Of a stretch of 64,000 bases of DNA, positions 26,570-36,145 are shown one piece after another. The notes below the pieces were generated by a model. That model did not search any database. It was not told the origin of the DNA and worked only from the letters and a program-made list of their open reading frames with translations. The translations under genes and the position numbers were made by a program. The DNA comes from DATIRA01 sp963766505 (GTDB taxonomy: Bacteria; Pseudomonadota; Gammaproteobacteria; Steroidobacterales; Steroidobacteraceae). The stretch's first letter is position 1. The number at the start of each line of letters is the position of its first letter. The stretch covers positions 248,001 through 312,000 of the forward strand of contig CAVYAL010000002.1 of assembly GCA_963766505.1 (NCBI GenBank), in the 5' to 3' direction.

Positions 26570-28894
26570 ATGTCGGACGACGCAACAGCACCCTGGCGGA
26601 AGACCGCGTGCATCATCTGCGCGCTCAACTGTGGGCTGGAGGTGCAGACCTCTGGCCGGCGCATCACGAAGATTCGCGGCGACGACGCGCATCCGGTCTC
26701 GAAGGGTTACGTCTGCGAGAAGTCGCAACGCCTCGATTACTACCAGAACGGAGCCGACCGGATCAGCTCGCCGATGAGGCGCCGCAGCGACGGGAGCTTT
26801 GAACCCGTCGACTGGGACACGGCGATCCGGGAAGTCGCTGCGCGACTGGCCGCAATCAGGGACCGCCACGGTGGCGAGAGCATCCTGTACTACGGCGGTG
26901 CGAACCAGGGCAGCCACCTGGGCGGGACCTACGCCGACAGCACGCAGAAGGCGCTGGGCGTCCGGTACCGCTCGAATGCGCTGGCACAGGAGAAGACAGG
27001 CGAGTTCTGGGTCGCCGGGAAGATGCTCGGCACCGGCGTGCACGGCGACTTCGAGCACTGCGAGGTGGCGGTTTTCGTCGGCAAGAACCCGTGGCACTCG
27101 CATGGCATAGCGCGCACGCGCGTCGTGCTGCGCGAGATCCAGAAGGACCCGAAGCGCAGCCTGATCGTGATCGACCCCCGTCGCAGCGAGACTGCCGAGC
27201 TGGCCGACATCCACCTGGCGACACGCCCGGGCACGGACGCCTGGTGCCTTGCCGCGCTGTCCGCGATCCTCGTGCAGGAGCAGCGGGTTGCCAGCGACTG
27301 GATTGCGGAGCACACGAGCGGATACGAGCAGATCGAGCCGGTGCTGCGGAAGATCGACGTGGCGCGCTATGCGGAAATCTGCGGCGTGGAGGAGAGCCTG
27401 CTGCGGCAGGCGGCGCGACGGATCGCCGATGCCCGCAGCGTCTCGATGATGGAAGACCTCGGCGTGCAGATGAACGTCAATTCCACGTTGAACAGCTACC
27501 TGCAGCGGCTGGTGTGGCTGCTGACCGGGCACTACGGCCGCGAGGGGACCAGCAACGCGTTCGTGCCCCTGCTGTCATTGTCGAAGCTCAGCAAGGGCGA
27601 GGGCGCGAGCCGCGGACGCGGGAGCGCCGCGCGTCCCGCCCGGCGAAGTCCCGTGGTCGGCGCGAAGATCATCATCGGGCTCGTACCCTGCAACGTGATC
27701 CCGGAGGAGATCCTGACCGATCACCCTGGGCGCTACCGTGCGATGTGGATCGAGTGCGCAAACCCGGTGCATTCGCTCGCGGACAGCCAGCGCATGAGGC
27801 AGGCCCTGCGCGCGCTCGAATTCTCCGTCGTCGTGGACGTGGCGATGACGGAGACGGCGCGCGAGGCGGACTACGTGCTGCCGGCCAGCAGCCAGTTCGA
27901 GAAGCCCGAAGCGACGTTCTTCAACCTCGAATTCCCTCGCAACGGCTTCCAGTTGCGCCCGCCGCTGTTCGCGCCGCTGCCCGGAACGCTCACCGAGGCG
28001 GAGATCCACGCCAGGCTCATCGAGGCGCTCGGCGAACTCAGCGAGCGTGACTACGCACCGCTGCGGCGCGCTGCGCGCCTCGGCCGGATGGCCTTTTCGC
28101 TGGCCTTTGCCTGGAAGGCCGCACGAAATCCCCGGATCGCGCGCCATGCCTCGGTTGCGCTCTACCGTACGCTCGGACCGACGTTGCCCGCTGGAATGGC
28201 GTCCGCGGCCTCGCTCTGGGGTGTCGCGCAGTTGTTCCTGCGAGCCCAGCCGCAGGCGGCGGCGAAGGCTGGATTCGGCGGACCGCCGCTGCTGGCCGGC
28301 AACCGCCTGTTCGACGCGATCCTGTCGAATCCCTCGGGACTGATTTTCGCGGTCAGTGACTACGAGCAGAGCTGGCGGGCGATCGGTCTGCCGGATCACC
28401 GCATCAACCTCTATCTTGCCGAGCTGATTCCGGAACTCGAACGTCTCGATCGCGAAGTTCCGTCCCGCGACGAGGAGTATCCCTGGGTGCTCTCGGCGGG
28501 AGAACGCCGCAGCGACACCAGCAACACGCTGGTGCGCGACGCGAGCTGGCATCGCAAGGGCCGGTTCGGGACGCTGCGACTGAGTCCCGCGGACGCCGCG
28601 AAGCTGGGCTGCTCGAGCGGCGATACGCTGCGGCTGGCGACGCGGCGCGGCAGCACGGAAGTCGTCGCCGAAATCACTGAGACGATGCAGCCGGGGCACA
28701 TCTCGCTGCCGAACGGGCAGGGACTCGATTACCCGGCTGCGGACGGCTCGTTGCGCCGCGCCGGAGTGGCGCCGAACGAGCTGACGGACCTGACGCAGCG
28801 GGATTTCCTCGCGGGAACTCCCTGGCACAAGCACGTTCCTGCGCGCCTGGAACGGCTCAATCCCGTGACTGCTGATCACGCCACGACGGAGTGA
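26570..28894 (+). CDS. Molybdopterin-dependent oxidoreductase, DMSO-reductase family
   Basis: A 774-aa cytoplasmic enzyme with a [4Fe-4S] site (Cys14, Cys17, Cys21, Cys49), a molybdopterin domain and a C-terminal molydopterin-dinucleotide-binding domain (about 640-765, ending with a Leu-Pro-Asn-Gly-Gln-Gly motif). No Tat or Sec signal is visible. In the loop where formate dehydrogenases and nitrate reductases have a Cys, SeCys or Asp metal ligand, the sequence is Ala-Leu-Ala-Gln-Glu-Lys-Thr-Gly-Glu-Phe-Trp, with no Cys. The substrate is unknown. No electron-transfer subunit or fdhD lies nearby. ATG 26570 has GGAG 8 nt upstream. The following gene starts 36 nt later on the same strand. Confidence 0.87.
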   Translation: MSDDATAPWRKTACIICALNCGLEVQTSGRRITKIRGDDAHPVSKGYVCEKSQRLDYYQNGADRISSPMRRRSDGSFEPVDWDTAIREVAARLAAIRDRHGGESILYYGGANQGSHLGGTYADSTQKALGVRYRSNALAQEKTGEFWVAGKMLGTGVHGDFEHCEVAVFVGKNPWHSHGIARTRVVLREIQKDPKRSLIVIDPRRSETAELADIHLATRPGTDAWCLAALSAILVQEQRVASDWIAEHTSGYEQIEPVLRKIDVARYAEICGVEESLLRQAARRIADARSVSMMEDLGVQMNVNSTLNSYLQRLVWLLTGHYGREGTSNAFVPLLSLSKLSKGEGASRGRGSAARPARRSPVVGAKIIIGLVPCNVIPEEILTDHPGRYRAMWIECANPVHSLADSQRMRQALRALEFSVVVDVAMTETAREADYVLPASSQFEKPEATFFNLEFPRNGFQLRPPLFAPLPGTLTEAEIHARLIEALGELSERDYAPLRRAARLGRMAFSLAFAWKAARNPRIARHASVALYRTLGPTLPAGMASAASLWGVAQLFLRAQPQAAAKAGFGGPPLLAGNRLFDAILSNPSGLIFAVSDYEQSWRAIGLPDHRINLYLAELIPELERLDREVPSRDEEYPWVLSAGERRSDTSNTLVRDASWHRKGRFGTLRLSPADAAKLGCSSGDTLRLATRRGSTEVVAEITETMQPGHISLPNGQGLDYPAADGSLRRAGVAPNELTDLTQRDFLAGTPWHKHVPARLERLNPVTADHATTE

Positions 28895-28930
28895 TCGTCA
28901 CAAACACCAGCTCTGACAGCGGAGACGACC

Positions 28931-29833
<903 letters not shown>

Positions 29834-30076
29834 GCGGGCACGCCGGCGCGCCTGTTCGGCGGTTACAACCCGGATTTGTGATGTATTTCACGAGTTTCGA
29901 CGGCCTGTGAAGCCGTTTCAAGTCTTGTGCACGAATCCGCGGAGCAGGAAGCTGTACCTGCGGTCCTAACGGACATGGCTCCGGGCAAAAGCGCGTTTCG
30001 GCTGCGCTGGCGCCCGACCCTCGTTGACGGGACTTCGCGCTCAGGGACGGCGCGGATGATACGGGAGTAGGCACCG

Positions 30077-31048
30077 ATGCTGAACATGGATCCGACCAGG
30101 TCGCGCAGGACGCTCGAGGCCCTGGAACAGGCGACCCGCGACCACGCCGAGTGGCACGAGAACCTGCTGCGGTCGATCGTCTGCAGGTTGCCGATCGACC
30201 CGAAGGAACTCGGTACGCACGCGCAGCTCAATTGCCGCCTCGGCCAGTGGTACTACGAACGGGCGCCGGCCGAACTATGGGGACAGCCCGCGTTCGCCGC
30301 GATCGGGACCGAGCACGAGCGCCTGCACCGGACGGCAGCGCGGCTGCTTCGCGAGGTCGCGGACGGTGTGCCGATCACACGCGGGAAGTTCGACGAACTG
30401 GTCGCCGGGAGCGCCCGGCTGCGACAAGCGCTAGACAACCTGAAGAGGCAGATCCAGGGTCAGTTGCGAAACCTCGACTCGCTGACCGGGGCCTGCGGTC
30501 GCTCAGACATGCTGCCCGAGTTGCACCAGTGGCACGACCTGGCAAAGCGCGGTGTGCAGACCTGCTGCATCGTCTTCATGGACGTGGACCACCTCAAGGA
30601 AATCAACGACACCTACGGTCATCCGATGGGTGACCAGATGCTGGCCGAGACCGTTCGATACCTGCGCAGGCATTTGCGGCCCTACGACAAGGTGTATCGC
30701 TACGGCGGCGACGAATTCCTGATCGCGCTGCCCGGCGCGGATCTCGACCTCGGCCGCGCGGCGATCAAGCGCGTTTGCGACGGGCTCGCCAGCGCACCGC
30801 TGGTCCGCACTCCCGATGGCATCGAGCTTCATGCGACCGTTTCGTTCGGACTGGCGCTGCTGGACCCCGGCGTCAGCGTGGAGCAATCCATCGAGCGGGC
30901 CGACCAGGCGCTGCTGCTCGCGAAAGCCGCCGGGCGCAACCGGGCAATCTGCTGGGACGAGTCGGTCACGACCAGCACGCGCATGAGGCGGCTCGACATC
31001 GCCAGTTTCGAGGCGTCGATGAGCGAGGACGACACTGACCTCGACTGA
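30077..31048 (+). CDS. Diguanylate cyclase with zinc-sensing CZB domain (DgcZ-like)
   Basis: A 323-aa cytoplasmic c-di-GMP synthase. The N-terminal CZB domain has the zinc ligands His23, Cys53 (in Asn-Cys-Arg-Leu-Gly-Gln-Trp), His80 and His84, the same spacing I recall for E. coli DgcZ. The GGDEF domain has an intact active site (Gly210-Gly-Asp-Glu-Phe214) and an inhibitory I-site Arg201-Pro-Tyr-Asp five residues before it. So zinc should inhibit activity and product feedback is expected. ATG 30077 follows GGAG. It is a single gene, with nothing else visible in the 243-nt upstream gap. Confidence 0.94.
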   Translation: MLNMDPTRSRRTLEALEQATRDHAEWHENLLRSIVCRLPIDPKELGTHAQLNCRLGQWYYERAPAELWGQPAFAAIGTEHERLHRTAARLLREVADGVPITRGKFDELVAGSARLRQALDNLKRQIQGQLRNLDSLTGACGRSDMLPELHQWHDLAKRGVQTCCIVFMDVDHLKEINDTYGHPMGDQMLAETVRYLRRHLRPYDKVYRYGGDEFLIALPGADLDLGRAAIKRVCDGLASAPLVRTPDGIELHATVSFGLALLDPGVSVEQSIERADQALLLAKAAGRNRAICWDESVTTSTRMRRLDIASFEASMSEDDTDLD

Positions 31049-31162
31049 CGCTGACTGCGTTCGATACGCCGGCCGGCCCCGACCGATGCCGACGAACCTG
31101 CCCTCCGTTGCTGCCTCTTGAGGCAGAATCGACCTCGAAGCGACTCGACAGGGGGCAGATCG

Positions 31163-32809
31163 ATGCATCGCAACGCGCAAGCGCGTCAGGCCCTGCTGCA
31201 GATCATTGCGGCGACCGGACTTGCGGCCTGCGGAGGCGGCGGTGGATCCGGCAGTGGCCCCACGCTGCCGCCCGAACTATCGGTCCCACCGGTCTTTACG
31301 ACACCCACGGCCGTGCGCGTCTCCGAGGCCACGCCGTTCGCGGCCGGCTGCCTGGCCGTGCCCGAGGGCTCGGTAATCCACGCGAACGCAGAAGTCGAGC
31401 CACACCTGGCGATGGATCCCGCGGACCCGAATCACCTGGTCGCTGCATGGCAGCAGGACCGGCTCTCGGACGGAGGCGCGCGTGGACTCGTGACCGCCGT
31501 CTCGGTGGACGGCGGTACGAGCTGGAGCGGCCACCAGGCGGCGCCGTTCTCGGTCTGCGCAGGCGGTGAGTTCGCGCGGACCTCGGATCCCTGGGTCAGC
31601 ATCGGCGGCGGCACGGTCGTGCAGGTCGGCATCGCCTTCACCGGCAGCGCGCTCACATCCGGTGCGCGCAGCGCCGTGCTCGCGGCGAGGTCCGTCGATG
31701 GCGGATTCAGCTGGGGCCCGAGCATCGTGCTGGCCGACGACGACGGTTCGCAGTATTTCCACGACAAGGAGAGCGTCACGATAGATCCCACCGACGCTCG
31801 CTACGTGTACGCGGTCTGGGATCGCCTGGACCCGGAGGGCTGGGGACCGACATTGCTCGCCCGCTCCACGGACGGCGGAATCAGCTGGGCAGCTCCGCAA
31901 GTGATCTACGACCCCGGTGGTGCAGGGCGGCAGACCATCGGCAACGTCGTGGTCGTCGCGCCCGATGGCGCAGTCTTCAACTTCTTCACGGAGCTCGTAC
32001 CCGCGCCGGATGATCCGAGTCGGACCGTCGGATACCTTGCAGTGATCCGCTCGGACGACAAGGGGCTCAACTGGTCCGAGCCGGTGCGCATCACCGAGAT
32101 CCTGCCGGTGGGCACCCGGATCCCCTCATCGCCGCAGATCGCAGTTCGCGCGGGCGAGATCCTCGGGACGTTCGCGGTGGACCCGATCGACGGCACGCTG
32201 TATGCGGCCTGGCAGGACTCGCGCTTCACCGGAGGCAGGCACGATGCGATCGCACTGGCTTGGTCCGGCGATGGCGGTGCGAGCTGGAGCCCCCCACTGC
32301 GGATCAACCCGGATCCGTCGGTGCCGGCTTTCACGCCGACGCTGGCCGCCTTGCAGGACGGAACGATCGGAGTCGCTTACTACGATTTCCGTCAATCCGG
32401 CACCGGCACGTTCCAGCCGACCGAACTGTGGCTCGCGACTTCGCGCGATCGCGTGACCTGGCGCGAGAAGCGCCTGGCCGGGAACTTCGACATGCTGAAT
32501 GCGCCGTTTGCGGGCGGACTGTTCGTCGGCGACTACCAGGGCCTGACCGGATACGGCTCGACCTTCGTCACGCTGTACTCGCGCGTGAACAACGGCGACA
32601 CGCAGAACCGGACAGACACGTTCGCGGATCGGATAGATTCAGGCGCTGGAGTCCCTTCGGCGATCGGGGTTCCGGACGCTGCACGCAAGGCAAGCGTCAT
32701 CGACTGGAGCGAGCAAGCGCAGCAACGGGTGGGCCGCCACCTGGCCCAGGTGCAGGAATCCCGCCGTCGGCAGTGGCAGCGGTGGCTCGAGTCGAATGCA
32801 CCGCAATGA
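31163..32809 (+). CDS. Sialidase-fold (BNR repeat) lipoprotein
   Basis: A 548-aa protein with lipobox Leu-Ala-Ala-Cys (Cys23) followed by a Gly-rich stretch. The body has repeated Asp-Gly-Gly-x-Ser-Trp (Asp-box) motifs, for example Val-Asp-Gly-Gly-Thr-Ser-Trp and Thr-Asp-Gly-Gly-Ile-Ser-Trp, typical of six-bladed sialidase-like propellers. Whether it cleaves sialic acid is unclear; many such proteins have other roles. I chose ATG 31163 (GGGGG about 7 nt upstream) over the longer frame from 31118 because it gives a normal lipoprotein signal. Confidence 0.83.
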   Translation: MHRNAQARQALLQIIAATGLAACGGGGGSGSGPTLPPELSVPPVFTTPTAVRVSEATPFAAGCLAVPEGSVIHANAEVEPHLAMDPADPNHLVAAWQQDRLSDGGARGLVTAVSVDGGTSWSGHQAAPFSVCAGGEFARTSDPWVSIGGGTVVQVGIAFTGSALTSGARSAVLAARSVDGGFSWGPSIVLADDDGSQYFHDKESVTIDPTDARYVYAVWDRLDPEGWGPTLLARSTDGGISWAAPQVIYDPGGAGRQTIGNVVVVAPDGAVFNFFTELVPAPDDPSRTVGYLAVIRSDDKGLNWSEPVRITEILPVGTRIPSSPQIAVRAGEILGTFAVDPIDGTLYAAWQDSRFTGGRHDAIALAWSGDGGASWSPPLRINPDPSVPAFTPTLAALQDGTIGVAYYDFRQSGTGTFQPTELWLATSRDRVTWREKRLAGNFDMLNAPFAGGLFVGDYQGLTGYGSTFVTLYSRVNNGDTQNRTDTFADRIDSGAGVPSAIGVPDAARKASVIDWSEQAQQRVGRHLAQVQESRRRQWQRWLESNAPQ

Positions 32810-32932
32810 AAGACTAGCTGCCGGCACACGGCGTCGGATGTGCAAGTATCTGTCGGCCAGCTCAGAGGACGGCAGCTTTGGCTTGCGGTAATCTCACCGA
32901 CTCTAGCGGACCCGGGGCGGGAGATAGCTGCG

Positions 32933-33159
32933 ATGGAGCTGGCTGGCGAAGCTTTTCTTCTGCATGTACAGGCATTGCTCGCAGACGTTGCGGAAAATCA
33001 GCCCATCGTCATGCTGAATCGGGCGTGCTGCTGGTTCGATATCCGTCGAAGCAGGCGTTCCTGGAGATGATTCAGAATCCGGACTACCAGGCCATCACGA
33101 TTCACCGCAAGGCAGCCCTGGAGGATTCCAGGCTGATTGCGACGACGTCGGCGCAGTAG
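32933..33159 (+). pseudogene. Remnant of a DUF1330-type protein with internal deletion
   Basis: From ATG 32933 (GGGAGA upstream) the frame reads an N-terminus ending Pro-Ile-Val-Met-Leu-Asn, typical of this family. The recognisable C-terminus (Leu-Leu-Val-Arg-Tyr-Pro-Ser-Lys-Gln-Ala-Phe, then Ala-Ala-Leu-Glu-Asp-Ser-Arg-Leu-Ile-Ala-Thr-Thr) follows in a different frame from about 33025 to the TAG at 33157. The middle of the family (roughly 40-50 residues) is missing. This looks like a decayed gene with an out-of-frame deletion. Confidence 0.65.
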
Positions 33160-33253
33160 CGGAGTCCGACTGCGAGGCGGCGGTTGCGATAAGAGATCTG
33201 ACGAAGTCCGCGATCAATTAACTAAGAAATCTCGCAAAAGGGTCTGCGCAGGG

Positions 33254-36145
33254 ATGGCGTCACGTCGATTGATGTGGCCGATTGGATCAAGAGGATGGCT
33301 TCTCGCGTCAGTCCTGCTGTCAGCCGTGGGCGCTGCGGGACAGGGGAACCCGAAGACCGAGTGCTGTGACGGGTCGCCCGTCCTGTCCACTTATGTCGGC
33401 ACGGGCGAGCCCGGGATTGTTGCGGAAGGAGAGCAGCACTACCGCGCCGCGATTGCCGAACCTTACGGTCTGGCCTGCGACGCTGCTGGCAACCTGTATT
33501 TTTCAGACTACGAGAACAACCGCGTCGGTCGGGTGGACGCAGCAACAGGCGCGGTAACCACACTGGCCGACGTCTCGGCGCCGCAGGGCCTGGCGCTGGA
33601 CCGTCAAGGCTCCTTGTACGTCGGAACCATGCTGGGCGAGGTCTGGCGGGTCGATCTCGCCACAGGGCGAGCCGAACTCGCCGCTGGCGGGGGGACGCTC
33701 CAGGAAGAGAGCGGGGATGCGAAGTCGCTGGCGCTCGGCGCACCCACTGGCGTTGCGGTCGACGAAGCCGGGGCGCTTTACATTGCTGATTCGAACCTGC
33801 ACGCGGTATTCCGGATGGATCCGCGCACGAGTCGGCTCGAGGTCGTAGCGGGCCAGCGCGGAATTCCGGGATTCTCGGGCGACGGCGGCAGCGCGACCGA
33901 TGCGCTGTTGAACGGTCCGAGCGCGCTGGCCGTCGATAGGGACGGCATGCTCTACCTCGCCGACGCTGACAATCATGTCATTCGCGTCATCAACCCGGCC
34001 GACGGATCGATACGTACGCTGACGGGCACGCCAGGCGAAAAAGGACACTCCGGCGACGGCGCCGCGGATGGGATTCGCTTCAACTGGCCGCAGGACCTGC
34101 AGTTCAATGGTTCTCGGGCGCTGCTGATCGCCGACGTGCTGAACCACCGGGTGCGCGAGCTCGACCTTGCAACCGGCGTCGTTCGAACGATCGCCGGGAC
34201 CGGCCCGGGCGAATACGGAGCGGACAACGTCGTGGCTGTCGATGCGACGCTGCCCACCCCAGTCGGCATCGCAGTGGGTCCGGCTGGCGAGATCTTCGTG
34301 TCCTCCCCTCGGGCGCAGAGGATTTTCCGGATCGGTGCAGCGTTCACAGTCCCGCCGCCCTGGTACCTGTCGCCGTGGACATGGCTCGCTGCGCTGGTCG
34401 CGCTCGGATCACTGCTCTACGGCTCGTCCGAGCTGCGTGCGTACCAGCTGCGAGCCCGCGGCCGAGCGCTCGAGGCCGAGGTCGAGCAAAGAACCCGAGT
34501 GCTGGCCGAGCAGCAGGCGACGGTTGCCCGCCAGGCCGGTCGGCTCCATCGGCTCGCCGCCACCCGGCAGCAACTGCTCACGCGAATCTCCGCGGAGTTC
34601 AAGGCACCACTCGAGGAAATCCGACAGACCATCGGGCCATCGCGCGAGTTGACCGTCACGCCGATGCAGCGTGAGTACCTCGATGTCGTCGAGCGGAACG
34701 CGAACCGGCTGCTCCGGCTCGTCGATCACATGCGTGGGCTGGCCGGAATCGAGCGAAGGGCGGACGAGGATTCCGGGCCTGTTGCGGCGCTGCCGGTCAT
34801 CCAGGGGCTGCTCGACTCGTTCGAGCCGGTCGCCGCAGAGCACGGCGTCGACCTGGTCCGCGGTCGGCTGGACGACCTGGCCCTGCAGAGCTCGGCCGAG
34901 GCGTTCGAGAGCATTTCAGTCAACCTGGTTTCCAACGCGATCAAGTACACGCCGGCCGGCGGCTCGGTCACCGTGAATCTCGAGGCGCAGCCGGGCAAGG
35001 GCGTACTGACTGTCACCGATACCGGGCGCGGGATAGGGCGGGACGACCAGCAACGGATCTTCCAGCCCTTCGAACGGGCACATGACGAGGGGGAACGTAT
35101 CCCAGGCTCCGGCCTCGGGCTCGCGATCGTGCGCGAGCAGGCGGAGGCCTGCGGCGGACGCGTGGAGCTCGAAAGCGAGCCGGGACGCGGCTCGACGTTT
35201 CGTGTCTATTTGCCGCTGGCGGCGCAGCGGAGGGAGGCCGGCGTACGCAGCAGTCATCGCACGGCAAGGCTGGCGGAGCGTGAAGCTATAGCGATGCAGA
35301 CCGGCGCTGCACGAACCGTCGAAGCGCATCAGGCGACGGGTCCTGTCGCCACCGTGCTGGTGGTCGAGGACAACCCGGACATGCGCCGCTACATCACCGG
35401 TGTGCTGGCGGCACAGTTCCGCTGCCTGGAGTCCGACGACGGGCACGAGGCGTTCGCGGTCATCCTGGGGGAAATGCCGGACGTCGTCGTCAGTGACGTG
35501 ATGCTGCCCGGACAGGACGGCTTTGCACTCTGCCGCAGCATCAGGCACGACGAACGCAGCTGCCACATACCCATCGTGCTGCTGACGGCGCTGGGCGACA
35601 GCGATCACAGGTTGTCGGGCTTCGCCGAGCTGGCAGATGAGTACCTCGCGAAACCATTCAGCGAGCAGGAACTGCTGCTTCGGGTCCGCAACCTGATGGA
35701 CCTGCGTGCGCTGCTGCAGCGGCGCTATGCACGCGACCTGCGCTTCGAGCGCAGCCTGCCCGAGGGCCTGGGCGAGCGCGACAGGGCTTTCCTCGCGAAG
35801 CTCGGCCACCTGCTCGACGCACGGCACCGCGATCCGACTCTGGAGCTGCACTCGATGGCTTCGGCGCTCGCGGTCAGCGAACGCCAGCTGCAGCGCAAGC
35901 TGAAGGCGCTGACCGGACTGACACCGGGAGAGTGCCTGCGTGACTATCGTCTGCAGAGAGCGCTCGAGCGGCTCGTGGACGGGGCGCGTACCGGGGAGGT
36001 CGCGGCCGAGAGCGGTTTCGTTTCGCTCACCCATTTCTCGGCCTGCTTCCGCGCGCGGTTCGGCTACCCGCCGAGCGAGGCCCGTGAACGCGCCAGGAGG
36101 CGGGCTTCAGGTGCGGTAGCGGCGGTGAGTGGCGCAGCGCCATGA
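33254..36145 (+). CDS. One-piece hybrid sensor/AraC regulator with degenerate histidine box
   Basis: A 963-aa protein. A signal segment leads a periplasmic NHL-repeat beta-propeller (about 35-365, with repeated Leu-Tyr-x-Ala-Asp). A transmembrane segment (about 373-395) and coiled coil follow, then a HisKA-like region, a HATPase (Asn-Leu-Val-Ser-Asn-Ala-Ile-Lys-Tyr, Asp-Thr-Gly-Arg-Gly, Gly-Ser-Gly-Leu-Gly-Leu), a receiver with Asp748, and a C-terminal AraC HTH (about 860-960). The layout matches the HTCS type known best from Bacteroidetes. At the phospho-acceptor position the sequence is Ile-Ser-Ala447-Glu-Phe-Lys-Ala-Pro-Leu, so the His is lost. ATG 33254 was chosen for the signal. The stop overlaps the next gene by 4 nt. 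Confidence 0.88.
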   Translation: MASRRLMWPIGSRGWLLASVLLSAVGAAGQGNPKTECCDGSPVLSTYVGTGEPGIVAEGEQHYRAAIAEPYGLACDAAGNLYFSDYENNRVGRVDAATGAVTTLADVSAPQGLALDRQGSLYVGTMLGEVWRVDLATGRAELAAGGGTLQEESGDAKSLALGAPTGVAVDEAGALYIADSNLHAVFRMDPRTSRLEVVAGQRGIPGFSGDGGSATDALLNGPSALAVDRDGMLYLADADNHVIRVINPADGSIRTLTGTPGEKGHSGDGAADGIRFNWPQDLQFNGSRALLIADVLNHRVRELDLATGVVRTIAGTGPGEYGADNVVAVDATLPTPVGIAVGPAGEIFVSSPRAQRIFRIGAAFTVPPPWYLSPWTWLAALVALGSLLYGSSELRAYQLRARGRALEAEVEQRTRVLAEQQATVARQAGRLHRLAATRQQLLTRISAEFKAPLEEIRQTIGPSRELTVTPMQREYLDVVERNANRLLRLVDHMRGLAGIERRADEDSGPVAALPVIQGLLDSFEPVAAEHGVDLVRGRLDDLALQSSAEAFESISVNLVSNAIKYTPAGGSVTVNLEAQPGKGVLTVTDTGRGIGRDDQQRIFQPFERAHDEGERIPGSGLGLAIVREQAEACGGRVELESEPGRGSTFRVYLPLAAQRREAGVRSSHRTARLAEREAIAMQTGAARTVEAHQATGPVATVLVVEDNPDMRRYITGVLAAQFRCLESDDGHEAFAVILGEMPDVVVSDVMLPGQDGFALCRSIRHDERSCHIPIVLLTALGDSDHRLSGFAELADEYLAKPFSEQELLLRVRNLMDLRALLQRRYARDLRFERSLPEGLGERDRAFLAKLGHLLDARHRDPTLELHSMASALAVSERQLQRKLKALTGLTPGECLRDYRLQRALERLVDGARTGEVAAESGFVSLTHFSACFRARFGYPPSEARERARRRASGAVAAVSGAAP

